DNA from: Triplophysa rosa
Taxonomy: Eukaryota > Chordata > Actinopteri > Cypriniformes > Nemacheilidae
Direction: 5' to 3'
NCBI RefSeq assembly: GCF_024868665.1
Contig: NC_079891.1
Coordinates: 11,327,573 to 11,391,572 of the forward strand
DNA length: 64,000 bases
The translations under genes were made by a program, and so were the position numbers. The notes under the pieces are model-generated. The model was given only the letters and a program-made list of their open reading frames with translations. It made no database searches and was not told the DNA's origin. Of the stretch, positions 34,200 to 45,087 are shown one piece after another. Position 1 is the first letter of the stretch. Every line of letters starts with the position of its first letter.

Positions 34200-35350
34200 C
34201 ACCTATCCCTATTTTGCCATTTTAAAGGACCGGTTGTATCGAGTGACCCAAGACACTCAAACAAAGAGATACAACCCAGTTGGTCTTACCAAAGAGCCGT
34301 CGGGAAATGCTTTTCCAGGCGGCTCACTGTAATCCAATGGCCGGACACTTAGGGCAAACAGCAACGGTAAACCGTCTAACGGCCCGATTTTTTTGGCCGG
34401 GCATTCATGAGAACGTGCTCAGGTGGTGCGCGTCTTGTCCTGAATGTCAGCGGGTAAACCCACCGGCCATCCCAAAAGCACAATTGTGCCCACTTCTGCT
34501 GGTTCAGGTCCCCTTCGAAATAATTGGCATGGACCTGATCGGGCCATTAGAGCGGTCAGCATGAGGGCATCGCTTCGCATTAGTCATAGTAGATTATGCA
34601 ACGCGGTACCCCGAGGCAGTGGCGCTCCGCAGTATTTCTGCAAAAAGTGTTGCGGACGCCCTGTTTCGTATCGCTTCCCGCATGGGAATCCCGAAGGAGG
34701 TTCTCACGGATTAAGGCACGGCGTTCATGTCACGGATCCTCCACGAATTATACGGGCTATTGGGCATTAAAGCGATTCGCACCAGCGTCTATCACCCACA
34801 AACGGACGGGCTGGTCGAACAGTTTAATCGCACGTTGAAAACAATGATCCGTAAGTTCGTACACGAGGATGCCAAGAATTGGGATCGTTGGCTGGAACCC
34901 CTGTTATTTGCGAGGTCCCTCAAGCCTCCACGGGGTTTTCCCCCTTCGAGCTTCTCTATGGACGTCAGTCCCGGGGGGTGTTGGATGTGCTAAGAGAGGC
35001 TTGGGAGGACGGACCTTCGGACAGCAAAAAACAAATTCAGTATGTCCTGGACCTGCGAGCAAAACTCCACACATTGGGGCGGCTCTCCATGGAGAATTTG
35101 CTAGAGGCCCAGGACAGACAAAGCCGACAGTATAACAGGGGTGCCAGATTACGCAAATTTTCACCTGGAGACAAAGTTCTTGTATTACTTCACACCTCAA
35201 GCTCCAAATTACTCGCCAAGTGGCAAGGACCCTTCGAGGTCACACGGCGAGTGGGCGATCTTAATTATGAGGTGGTGCGATCGGACAGGAGCGGGGCACA
35301 TCAAATTTATCACCTCAATCTCCTTAAAAAATGGAGTGAGGCGAACACGG
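34200..35350 (+). pseudogene. Gmr1 copy B integrase
   Basis: The frame at 34280-34564 carries the HHCC domain (AHCNPMAGH, then CASCPEC) and the first catalytic Asp (MDLIGPLE). A stop at 34562 and frameshifts follow. The downstream piece 34727-34993 has HPQTDGLVEQFNRTL with the catalytic Glu, and 34879-35547 gives the C-terminus with KWQGPFEV (GPF module) and IYHLNLLKKW. A single frameshift near 35430 separates this frame from RT, so both once belonged to one polyprotein. Confidence 0.82.
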
Positions 35351-35386
35351 TGGCGCTGGCGACGGTAGTGAGCAGAGAGGAGGATC

Positions 35387-36835
35387 TTGGGCCAGAAGCG
35401 AGTCACAAAATTCAATCTCTTGCTCTGGCTCCGGGGGGATCACCTCTCACCCTCGCAGCTCACCGATGTTGCCAGGTTGCATGCGAATTTCGCAGATGTG
35501 TACTCGCCCCTGCCCGGCCGCACGAACCTCATCGAGCACCATATTGAGACCGAGCCGGGCGCAGTGGTTCGCAGCCGGCCGTATAGGCTACCTGAACATA
35601 AAAAGAAGGTGGTTCAGGAGGAATTAAGGGCGATGCTAGAGATGGGAGTAATAGAAGAGTCCAGCAGTGATTGGGCGAGCCCGATAGTTTTAGTTCCTAA
35701 AATGGACGGCTTGGTTCGATTCTGTGTGGACTACCGCAAGGTGAATGCTGTGTCGAAATTCGACGCATATCCGATGCCACGGATTGACGAGTTGCTGGAT
35801 TGGCTAGGCGCGGCTCGCTTTTATTTGACACTGGATTTAACTAAAGGATACTGGCAGATCCCCTTATCTCCCTTATCCAAGGAAAAAAACGCTTTCACCA
35901 CGCCGTTCGGATTGCACCAATTCGTCACACTTCCGTTCGGCTTATTCGGAGCCCCGGCCACCTTTCAGCGTCTCATGGACCGCCTGCTTCGACCGCACGC
36001 TGCATATGCCGCAGCGTACCTGGATGACATTATTACATACAGTAACGACTGGGAGCGGCATATGCAGCATCTGCGGGCGGTTCTGAGATCGCTGAGAGGA
36101 GCGGGGCTGACGGCTAACCCGAAGAAATGTGCGATTGGGCATGTGGAAGTAAGGTATCTGGGCTTCCACTTGGGTCACGGGCAGGTGCGTCCCCAAATTG
36201 AGAAGACAGCAGCGATTGCGACTGCACCAAGACCCAAGACCAAAAAGGAGGTGAGGCAGTTACTGGGGCTGGCGGGATATTATAGAAGGTTTATACCTAA
36301 TTATTCGGACCTCACCAGCCCGCTGACTGACCTCACTAAAAAGGAGGGACCGGATACCGTCCAGTGGACAGAGCCGTGCCAGCAGGCTTTTACCCAGGTA
36401 AAGGCTACTTTGTGCGGCGGGCCATTATTGCACTCTCCCGATTTCTCTCTTCCCTTTAGGTTGCAGACTGACGCGTCGGATCGGGGCGTGGGAGCGGTTT
36501 TGTCCCAGGAGATAGAGGGGGAGGAGCGGCCGGTGCTGTACATCAGTCGTAAGCTCTCCAGAAGAGAGATGAGGTACAGCACCACTGAAAAGGAGTGCCT
36601 GGCGATCAGGTGGGCCATCCTCACCCTCCGCTATTATCTCCTGGGGCGCGAATTCCCCTCCCCTCCAATGGCTCCACCGCATGAAGGATGCCAATGCGCG
36701 GATCACCCGTTGGTATCTAGCTTTGCAACCGTTCAAATTTTAGGTGGTCCACAGACCGGGGCATCAGATGGTCGTAGCAGACTTCCTCTCCAGGAGGGGG
36801 GGGGAGGCTGCAGGCCGGATGGCGCCCCGGCCTGA
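35387..36835 (+). CDS. Gmr1 copy B reverse transcriptase-RNase H
   Basis: A 482-residue frame. RT motifs in order: DWASPIVLVPKMDG, VDYRKVNAVSKFDAYPMPR, DLTKGYWQIPL, FGLFGAPATFQRLMD, catalytic YLDD at residues 211-214 (36017-36028), and LGLAGYYRRFIPNYSDLTSP. RNase H begins at RLQTDASDRGVGAVLSQE and continues to TEKECLAIRW. A frameshift near 36650 moves its end (VVHRPGHQMVVADFLSRR) into another frame, 36744-36926. It lies downstream of integrase, the opposite of standard gypsy order. Confidence 0.88.
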   Translation: MGQKRVTKFNLLLWLRGDHLSPSQLTDVARLHANFADVYSPLPGRTNLIEHHIETEPGAVVRSRPYRLPEHKKKVVQEELRAMLEMGVIEESSSDWASPIVLVPKMDGLVRFCVDYRKVNAVSKFDAYPMPRIDELLDWLGAARFYLTLDLTKGYWQIPLSPLSKEKNAFTTPFGLHQFVTLPFGLFGAPATFQRLMDRLLRPHAAYAAAYLDDIITYSNDWERHMQHLRAVLRSLRGAGLTANPKKCAIGHVEVRYLGFHLGHGQVRPQIEKTAAIATAPRPKTKKEVRQLLGLAGYYRRFIPNYSDLTSPLTDLTKKEGPDTVQWTEPCQQAFTQVKATLCGGPLLHSPDFSLPFRLQTDASDRGVGAVLSQEIEGEERPVLYISRKLSRREMRYSTTEKECLAIRWAILTLRYYLLGREFPSPPMAPPHEGCQCADHPLVSSFATVQILGGPQTGASDGRSRLPLQEGGGGCRPDGAPA

Positions 36836-36852
36836 GTCGGGCGGTGGGGGTA

Positions 36853-37088
36853 TGTGGCAAGGGGGGCGTGGTTTAGCGAGGTCTGCACCGAAGGGAGGAG
36901 GCATGAGAAAGACGGCGCGTAAGTAGGTCAAGTTCACATTACGATCAGCTGTGTCTCGTTACAGTGATTGGTGAGGAGACACATAAGAAGCTGTGGGAGT
37001 GAACAGCGTGGGGGAGAGAGCGGCTGGGAAACGCGCCACATCGTCTGGAGGACGAGAAAGTTTACCTCGAAGAATTCATACGGAACGA
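36853..37088 (+). repeat. Gmr1 copy B 3' LTR, truncated
   Basis: Homologous to the first 235 bp of the 5' LTR (TGTGGCAAGGGGGGCGTGG through GAATTCATACGGAAC), then replaced by LINE sequence. Confidence 0.85.
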
Positions 37089-38975
37089 GAGTTATGAAGA
37101 TTGTTCCACCAGGAAGGAGTTGTGAAGGAGAATAAGCGGGAAAGTGATTGTAGCGTGTTCGTGGAGATAAGGAAGGAAGAGGACGAGGTTGGCGAGACTG
37201 ACACGATTTTATTCCACACCAAATAAAACAACCAACTTAAATAGAGCATCAAAAGTACACAACATAAATCCACGGTCTTCCTTCTAGCCTGGCTTGTGTC
37301 GCTCTGAAGTCAGCGAAGGTCCCCCTTGCTGACTGAGAAGTTTGGGTTTGTGGCAGCTCGCGTCGAGTCCGTCTCTCTCTTCCCATTGTGACTTTGTCCG
37401 ATGTTTATATTCTCTCCCCGCGCCCTTACTGGAACGAGACACAGGTGTTGATCGTCTGTAATTACTCCACTCACTTACCGCTCGTCTCCCGGCTCTCTCT
37501 CCTGCTGCACACCTCGCTACACCACGCTCCCCTCGCCACAGTGATATACTACCTTTTGATAAGGCAATATAAGACACTGCTCCTTTTCTGAATGCAGGGA
37601 TCTTTATGGGGTGTAGGACGTTGTGAAAGTATGCCGGTGCAGATCCAGTGATAGTCCTGTAGGCAAGCATTAGTGACTTGAATCTGATACAGGCTTCAAC
37701 CGGTAGCCAGCGGAGAGAGATGAAAAGGGGAGTCATATGAGCCCTTTTGGGCTGTTGGAAGACTAGGCGTGCTGCTACATTATGAACCAGCTGGTGTGGT
37801 TTGATAGCCTTTGCAGGAAGACCAGCAAGGATAGCATTGCAATAGTCCAACCTTGAGATTACCAGGGCCTGGACAAGGAGTTGTGCTGCATGCTCAGTGA
37901 GATAGGGTCTATCCTTTCTAATGTTGAATAAGGCATATTGGCATGACCGCGTTGTCTTTGCAATGTGATCATTGAAGGACAGCTGTTCATCAAATATGAC
38001 TCAGAGGTTCCTGGTTGTTTTCGAAGGAGTGATTGTGATATTGCCAAGTTGGATGGTGAGATTGTGTTGCACCATGGGGTGTGTCGGAAACACAAGTAGT
38101 TCTGTCTTGACAGGGTTCAGCTGGAGGTGATGCTCTTTCATCCAAGCTGAGATGTCTTCTAGGCAGGCTGTAGTGAAAGCTGCTACAGTGGTATCGTCTG
38201 GGTGAAACGAGATGTAAATCTGGGTGTTGTCAGCATAACAGTGATACGAGAAGCCGTGTGCCTGCATGATGGGTCCCAAGGATGTCGTGTAGATGGAAAA
38301 AAGCAGTGGTCCAAGCACCGACCCCTGAGGGATCGCAGTGATCATGTGGTGAGCAGTGGACAGTGAGCCCCTCCATGACACCCTGAAGGATCTGCTGGAG
38401 AGGTAGGATTTCATCCAGCGGAGAGGACTGCCTGAGATTCCTAGAGATGACAGGGTTGCTAACAGTATCTGGTGATTGACAGTGTCGAACGCTGTAGATA
38501 AGTATAGCAGAATCAAGACCGAGGATTTAGATTCCGCCTTGGCTATCCGCAGAGCTTTTGTGACCGATAGCAGTGCAGTCTCAGTGGAGTGGTTTGTTTT
38601 GAAGCCAGACTGCTTGTCATCCAGTAGTTTATTCTGGGATGGGTAGGAAGACACCTGGTTGGAAACTGCCCTTTCAAGTGTTTTTGCAATAAATGGGAGG
38701 AGAGAGACAGGTCTGTTAGGGGTCAGGGTTAGTATTAGTCGGTAGTAGAGGGGTCCAATGTGTGTTTCTTAAGTAGGGGCGTGACCTGGGCCTGTTTGAA
38801 TGTGGATGGAAAAGTGCCGGGGAGCAGGGAGATGTTGATGATGTATGTGAGTGCAGGTTTGTGCGTGCTGGATATGGCCTGAAGGAGATGGGAGGGGATT
38901 GGGTCAAGTGGACAGGTGGTGGGGTGGATGGAGAGAAGTCTGGTGACTTCAGTGTCAGTCTGTGGGGCAAAAGAG
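37089..38975 (-). pseudogene. L2/CR1-like LINE ORF2, split by a solo LTR
   Basis: Minus strand. 38716-38970 gives the pre-RT region. 38001-38654 (217 aa) gives RT motifs GFKTNHSTETALL, STAFDTVNHQILL, IPQGSVLGPLLFS and YADNTQIYIS, in which the catalytic YADD has become YADN. 37546-38000 continues with QLVHNVAARLVFQQPK and AYRTITGSAPAYF. After the solo LTR (37149-37540) the C-terminus (FSFTTPSWWNNL) appears at 37089-37148. Several stops and the active-site change show it is dead. It has no 5' UTR or 3' tail. Confidence 0.85.
37149..37540 (-). mobile_element. Gmr1-type solo LTR inside the LINE
   Basis: Minus strand starts TGTGGCGAGGGGAGCGTGG and ends ACACGCTACA. Flanked by the 5-bp duplication GTGAT (37144-37148 and 37541-37545). 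Closer to the copy A LTR (21356-21738) than to copy B. AATAAA on the minus strand near 37225. Confidence 0.88.
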
Positions 38976-38984
38976 GAGAGTTGA

Positions 38985-39655
38985 GGGAGGTTTATCTTTT
39001 AAGCTTACCTGGGGGGGTTACTGAAGTCTCAACAGTGGTCACTCAAGTAGCCTCTTGTGATGCTTCCGGTATGTTCATTTCTGCTCAAATTGAGTCCATC
39101 GATTTGAGGGGGCTATCTCCTGAAGAACAAATACAGGTTAAGGAGCTTCTTTGTTAATTCCAAGGCATGTTTTCGTCTCATGAGAAGATTTGGATTGTAG
39201 CAGCCTGCTCTCTCATGAGATTCCTTTGCTCGAACATGTTCCGGTTCGACAGCGGTACAGGCGAATTCCACCTTCTGAGTATAAGTTGGTTAAAACTCAT
39301 AGTAATCAGTTACTTGATGCTGAAATCATATGAGAGAGTTGTTGCCCCTACGCATCGCCTATTGTCTTGGTTAGAAAGAATGACGGTTGTATGCACATGT
39401 GTGTACACTTACCGTCAACTTAATTCAAGGACTAGTTAGGATGCCTTTCTGTTGCATCGTATTGAGAAAACCTTGGATTCACTGAGAGGGGCTTGCTGGT
39501 TTTCTACTTTAGACCTTGCCAGAGGGTATAATTAAGTCCCTGTCTCTGAATCTGACCGCGTTTTGTACGCCATTTGGACTTTTCGAGTGGAACAGAATTC
39601 CCTTTGGTTTGTGTGATGCTCCAAGCACATTTCAATGCTTGATGGAGCGTTTATA
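38985..39655 (+). pseudogene. Outer Ty3/gypsy reverse transcriptase fragment
   Basis: Plus-strand fragments in shifting frames: SIDLRGLSPEEQIQVKELL (linker before RT), VPVRQRYRRIPPSEYKLV, ASPIVLVRKNDG, STLDLARGYN, and a decayed FGLCDAPSTFQCLMER-like stretch ending at 39655. Classic gypsy RT layout; stops are frequent. Probably the same element as the gag piece at 31930-32223, split by later insertions. Confidence 0.75.
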
Positions 39656-41327
39656 AAATGCCAAGTAAATTATTTTGCTAAATCTAGTCAAAGGGTGACT
39701 ACTTTGAAGGTGCTAAAGTAGATTTTTTGAATGCTTTTAGTCACAGCATAATTTCCACAGTTACAACTGTATAATTCCATGGTTTTGATGAGTTAACTAT
39801 TATTCTAAAATGTGGGAAAAAAATATAAATAAAGAATGAGTTAGTGATCCCAAACTTTTGACCAATAGTGTGTATGTATTTATAATTCCTGTTGTTATAT
39901 AATTTCCTCTTTTGACTGTTTTTGCAACCTGGAATGGCTTGTCTGCTTTAACTTGATACCTGTCATCTACCAGCCTATACAGATGAAATGACAGGTGTTT
40001 TTGATCCGCATTTATTTCTTAAATTTAATAGTTTAATTTTAGTATATCTGTTCACATCAGTTCTTTTTTCTATATTGAGGATGACTACAATCTTACAGTT
40101 ACAGTTACTGTATGTGTCTTATGAAAAATTTGATGTTTACACTTTCTAAATAGCACTATACATGTAATAGTGTGATTTTTTCATTACTCTTACAATAGGA
40201 CAATTGAGGAGATAAACCGAACTGTAGGATTTTTATTATGACCATTAAAAAATACAAAACAAGCAAAGAACACAATACAGATGAAAAAATGAAAATCTTA
40301 CAATGTAATGTTTATTTCTAATATTTTATATTTCTATAAACTTTGCATGTTTGAGTGTGCTCCCATGCTCTATTTGCTAATTTCATTTCTTGAGGATACT
40401 CCACTTGCTTGTCTGATTGGGCATGCCCGTTGGCTTATGTGCATTACTGTACAGATGGCATTCGCTCACCCCTACACATATTGCCCACAAACCACTTAAC
40501 ATTTGAATCGACATTTCCTTAAGAACTCCCACATTAAAGGCCATGACATTTCATTTGCACATGATGTTGATTAAAACATGGTTACATACTTCAAATAGGA
40601 CACCATTACAGAACCTGAAGAAACCTGAGAAAAATGAAGGGAACAACAAAGCATGTCAGAGTATGTTAAGAAATACTGTCAAGGTGTTCTTTAGTAATGG
40701 GATCTACTATTGATTAAGTTACATAGAAATGAATGTTCATGTTGAGTGTCAACAGTGCTGAAAATAACAGTGGAGTATTTAGGATTGTGGGATTTTAGTC
40801 AGTGCATAGAACTGGCAAATGAAACACCTCAAATGAATAATTCACCCTAAAAGTAAAATAACCAATTTGTATCTGTTTCTCACACAAAGCTAGCATTTTG
40901 CTTCACAATATATGATTTTTGTGACACTTTATGGTTCTTTTTTTCTTTTACTTTTTGGATCTGCGTTCAATAATTTTTTCAAAATTTCGATTTTTCTGAG
41001 AAATTCAGTTTAGTTTCAGATTAGGTTTAGATTCTGTGAGGTTACATGAAGACACAATGTTATACTGGTAAATGAATAAATAAGCAGGTCCGCCAGTGAT
41101 CCATTTAATGTCAGCATCGCAGTAGTATCTTTTGTAATATATGAGACTATACAACAGTGAAACATTTGTGAAATTCTGAGATTATTTAACATTTCTTTAT
41201 CTCACAAATTCGCATTAAAGGCAGAATAGGTGATCCTGTTCAGAAAAAAAGTCATGCTGGTTGGAAATCTCTTTACATCCTGATAGCAATCAAGAAGAAT
41301 AGTGGTCAAATAATATTTTTATAATTA
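39656..41327. other. No gene; one probable dispersed repeat
   Basis: 39680-39870 has sequence recalling a widespread fish repeat (minus strand CAAAAGTTTGGGATCAC and CCCACATTTTAGAATAATAG), possibly Tc1/mariner-derived. The rest is AT-rich without identifiable content. Confidence 0.45.
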
Positions 41328-41616
41328 TACAGGTGCTGGTCATATAATTAGAATATCATCAAAAAGTTGATTTATTTCACAAATTCCATTCAAAAAGTGA
41401 AACTTGTATATTATATTCATTCATTACACACAGACTGATATATTTCAAATGTTTATTTCTTTTAATTTGATGATTATAACTGACAACTAATGAAAATCAC
41501 AAATTCAGTATCTCAGAAAATTAGAATATTACTTAAGACCAATACAAAGAAAGGATTTTTAGAAATCTTGGCCAACTGAAAAGTATGAACATGAAAAGTA
41601 TGAGCATGTACAGCAC

Positions 41617-42360
41617 TCAATACTTAGTTGGGGCTCCTTTTGCCTGAATTACTGCAGCAATGCGGCGTGGCATGGAGTCGATCAGTCTGTGGCACTGCTC
41701 AGGTGTTATGAGAGGCCAGGTTGCTCTGATAGTGGCCTTCAGCTCTTCTGCATTGTTGGGTCTGGCATATCGCATCTTCCTCTTCACAATACCCCATAGA
41801 TTTTCTATGGGGTTAAGGTCAGGCGAGTTTGCTGGCCAATTAAGAACAGGGATACCATGGTCCTTAAACCAGGTACTGGTAGCTTTGGCACTGTGTGCAG
41901 GTGCCAAGTCCTGTTGGAAAATGAAATCTGCATCTCCATAAAGTTGGTCAGCAGCAGGAAGCATGAAGTGCTCTAAAACTTCCTGGTATACGGCTGCGTT
42001 GACCTTGGACCTCAGAAAACACAGTGGACCAACACCAGCAGATGACATGGCACCCCAAACCATCACTGACTGTGGAAACTTTACACTGGACCTCAAGCAA
42101 CGTGGATTCTGTGCCTCTCCTCTCTTCCTCCAGACTCTGGGACCCTGATTTCCAAAGGAAATGCAAAATTTACTTTCATCAGAGAACATAACTTTGGACC
42201 ACTCAGCAGCAGTCCAGTCCTTTTTGTCTTTAGCCCAGGCGAGACGCTTCTGATGCTTCCTGCTGCTGACCAACTTTATGGAGATGCAGATTTCATTTTC
42301 CAACAGGACTTGGCACCTGCACACAGTGCCAAAGCTACCAGTACCTGGTTTAAGGACCAT
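41617..42360 (-). pseudogene. Tc1-like transposase, N-terminally truncated
   Basis: The minus frame is genuine from about KRLAWAKDKKDW (42250) to the stop at 41617; residues before that are antisense of the right arm. It has the DDE catalytic set of Tc1 enzymes: Asp in VMFSDESKF, Asp in FQQDLAPAHS, and Glu in SPDLNPIENLWG with DD34E spacing. The DNA-binding helix-turn-helix N-terminus is absent, so it cannot be functional as encoded. Confidence 0.85.
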
Positions 42361-42600
42361 GGTATCCCTGTTCTTAATTGGCCAGCAAACTCGCCTGACC
42401 TTAACCCCATAGAAAATCTATGGGGTATTGTGAAGAGGAAGATGCGATATGCCAGACCCAACAATGCAGAAGAGCTGAAGGCCACTATCAGAGCAACCTG
42501 GGCTCTCATAACACCTGAGCAGTGCCACAGACTGATCCACTCCATGCCACGCCGCATTGCTGCAGTAATTCAGGCAAAAGGAGCCCCAACTAAGTATTGA
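42253..42600 (+). pseudogene. Mirror copy of Tc1 transposase C-terminus
   Basis: A 115-residue frame that duplicates the end of the minus-strand transposase in the opposite arm, with second Asp (QQDLAPAHS) and Glu (NPIENLWG). It differs at a few residues (for example ATWALIT versus ATWPLIT, IHSMPRR versus IDSMPRR). Confidence 0.85.
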
Positions 42601-43369
42601 GCGCTGTACATGCTCATACTTTTCATGTTCATACTTTTCAGTTGGCCAAGATTTCTAAAAATCCTTTCTTTGTATTAGTCTTAAGTAATATTCTAATTTT
42701 CTGAGATACTGAATTTGGGATTTTCATTAGTTGTCAGTTATAATAATCAAATTAAAAGAAATAAACATTTGAAATATATCAGTTTGTGTGTAATGAATGC
42801 ATATAATATAGAAGTTTCACTTTTTGAATGGAATTAGTGAAATAAATCAACTTTTTGATGATATTCTAATTATATGACCAGCACCTGTATATCATCTGTG
42901 ATTGGGTAAACGTTTTTTGGTCCTACGCCTTTCAAAACGTTCGGGCCGAATGCTGTGACTGGTCATGTGTACATTTTCAGCCAACATATTTTGCATACCA
43001 CTGCACACCCTGTTCACGCAGACATCATATGTCATCAACGCGCTCACGTCTGCTGTGTCAATGTAGGGAGAATGGCGCACAATCAGCAACAACCAAACTT
43101 TCCTGCGGAACCGACAAGTAAATCTACAAAACAAAAGTCATGGCCAATTTATGGTTCTGCATAACCTACGGCGTAGCCTACGCAGAGCCGCGTACCCTGT
43201 GCGTACCCTACGCCGTAGCCTGACACGCACCTCTCAAAAAATGTAACAACGCGTCAACTCAACGCGGACCGCAAGCACTGTGATTGGTCGGTTTGGCAGC
43301 ATCGTACTTCCTTCTACGCATTTCTGGCGTCTTCTTCCGGCAAGTTCAGAGTCCACAAAAGAACAACAT

Positions 43370-43540
43370 GGCGAGCATCGACATCGACCAAGTATTGAGC
43401 GTCTGATTGAAGAGGTTCGGAAATGCACGAATCTGTATGACTCCTCTTCGGCGGACTATAAAGACTGTCAGATGGCGGCGAATTCTTGGAGAGAGATTTC
43501 CTCTAACGTCGGTTTGGAAGAGTGTCAGCAAAAGACATGA
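43370..43540 (+). pseudogene. MADF (Myb/SANT-like) exon of the Harbinger-type element
   Basis: Reads IERLIEEVRKCTNLYDSSSA then DYKDCQMAANSWREISSNVG, a MADF DNA-binding domain as found in the accessory protein of Harbinger-type transposons. An upstream ATG (ATGGCGAGCATCGAC, 43371) is in a different frame from the domain, so a frameshift has occurred. It ends with a stop at 43540; no transposase partner gene is present. Confidence 0.7.
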
Positions 43541-44097
43541 AGAACTTCGCACTTTATAAACACTGTGCACGATCTTTTGCACTTTATTGGCTTTATAGTT
43601 TTATTTTTTGTTTTACCTTTTATTGTTACTAGTTTTTTGAAAGTTTTCTATTTGTGTTAATATTGCATTGTATACTCATCTATACATAGTTTGCACTTTT
43701 ACATATTCTGTTGTTTGACTCTTTTGCAAATAAAGAACAAAATTGTGACACTTCCAGATCTTGGTTGCATTTCGTTTCATTTTTAACTAAACAATTAATA
43801 GGGTGAGTTGTCCATGACAAAATATGATATTCTATCAGGGTATCATTTCAATACACAGTTTTGACATCTATGTATGTGCTCTGCGGAGTACACCCCTTTG
43901 AAAAGTATACTTTTTTTCAACAATATCTAAATGAACACACATACAAATCCAAAATGTGGACAAGACTAAGTTTAATATAACATCTGTTTAACTTCTAACA
44001 TGAAAGTAAGGTTAAAAATATAATGGATTACACATTTTTCTGTTTCGATCAGCTCCAACTCCAATAAGATGCGATCAGCCTCCATTGTCGTTTGCAT

Positions 44098-44635
44098 TAG
44101 GGGTGGGCGGATCGATCTAAATATCGATAGTATCGATGCCAACACTGGTATTGGTATCAGATCGATACAATTGTAATTGAATCGATATTTTAATTTAAAT
44201 ATCTCACCTCTACGTTCATTATACTTTGCTCGTGTCTTCTACCTCTACAATCCTGAGCAAACGCTGCTTTCACATCCTGGCCCACTTTGCTACTCCTCCC
44301 CCCCGCTGCGATTCGTTGTTGTGTCGTCACGTGACTCACTGACACAACGCGCCGAGGAGCAGCTAACTGAGTGAGCGAAGCTGACAGCACATTGAATGAG
44401 AGATCAGGATGGCCGAGAGGAAGAGAAGCGTTGTGACTTCAATATATTAATAAAGAATATTGTCTAAAGAATTGATCATTCATTCACCTGAGAAATAATG
44501 ACATACTGCTCTCCCCTACACAAAAGTATTTTTTTTAAGTAAAAAGTATCGTATTGGTATTGGTATCGGCAATACTGACCCTATATGTATTTGGTATCGG
44601 ATCGATACCAAATTTTGCAGTATCGCCCACCACTA
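44098..44635. mobile_element. hAT MITE nested in the ISL2EU-like element
   Basis: Ends TAGGGGTGGGCGGATCG and, inverted, TAGTGGTGGGCGATACTG; exact 8-bp duplication GTTTGCAT (44090-44097 and 44636-44643). The interior is rich in ATCGAT and GGTATTGG motifs, as in many vertebrate hAT MITEs. Confidence 0.9.
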
Positions 44636-44759
44636 GTTTGCATACACTAGCATACACACAAAACATCGGCGAAGAAGAGCAAACCCATGAAATCACAAAG
44701 AGCCAACTAGCGTTTCGGCGGTGTAATTGCAGTACGACGCATACTCTCATCGCAGAACC

Positions 44760-45087
44760 ATAAATGCTCACGACGGCGTCGTCTACAAACGTAGAAGTAA
44801 AATTCGCGCTTCAGTTTTTTTTAAACCAGTGACAAAAAAACATCTAGATCACGAAAGAGGAAAAACTCAAATTAACATCGGTTCAGCTTTTACACGATGG
44901 AGACAGCTCTGGCAGGCAAAGGGTCTGAAAGACGATACCATGGTTGCTATCTTTCCTTTGGACAGGTATGTACATGCTTCGAGAAGAATTTAATGGATTT
45001 AGTTTGTTTCGTGGAATTACAAAATACATTCATGCGTTTGGAGGAAATTATAATTTAAGTGTTATCAGGCTAAAGTTAGCACCTTTC
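44760..45087. other. No gene recognised
   Basis: A short frame (44727-44993) with no domain. Possibly host flank of the insertions on either side. Confidence 0.45.

Larger units (their letters stand above)
32232..37088 (+). mobile_element. Gmr1-like Ty3/gypsy element, copy B, nearly full length
   Basis: 5' LTR 32232-32602, primer-binding site 32604-32615, gag 32646-33330, zinc knuckle and protease 33570-34050, integrase 34200-35350, RT-RNase H 35387-36835, polypurine GGGCGGTGGGGGTA at 36840-36852, and 3' LTR start 36853-37088. Gene order is PR-IN-RT-RH. The two LTRs differ at roughly a dozen positions over about 235 aligned bases (by eye), so the insertion is not recent. The 3' LTR is truncated where LINE sequence begins. 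Several frameshifts are visible, but long frames survive. Confidence 0.9.
41330..42887. mobile_element. Palindromic Tc1-like element with 635-bp arms
   Basis: Ends CAGGTGCTGGTCATATAATT on both sides, flanked by TA (41328-41329 and 42888-42889), diagnostic of Tc1/mariner. The left arm 41330-41964 and right arm 42253-42887 are near-identical inverted copies, with no net length change: matching points always sum to 84217. Each arm contains the 3' half of the transposase gene running toward its end. The 288-bp centre (41965-42252) holds more transposase, in minus orientation only. Confidence 0.9.
43153..44759 (+). mobile_element. ISL2EU/Harbinger-like element with nested hAT
   Basis: Ends GGTTCTGC and GCAGAACC, flanked by AT on both sides (43151-43152 and 44760-44761); the surrounding inverted symmetry is ATTTATGGTTCTGC. 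The subterminal region has repeated TACGGCGTAG palindromes (43165-43220). A two-base AT duplication is characteristic of ISL2EU elements. It carries one recognisable exon (MADF) and a polyadenylation signal near 43729, with a hAT MITE at 44098-44635. Confidence 0.65.

Noticed and set aside
41660..41941. Plus-strand frame matched by 42276-42557 minus, looking like a gene pair
   Set aside because: Both are antisense shadows of the duplicated Tc1 transposase arms.
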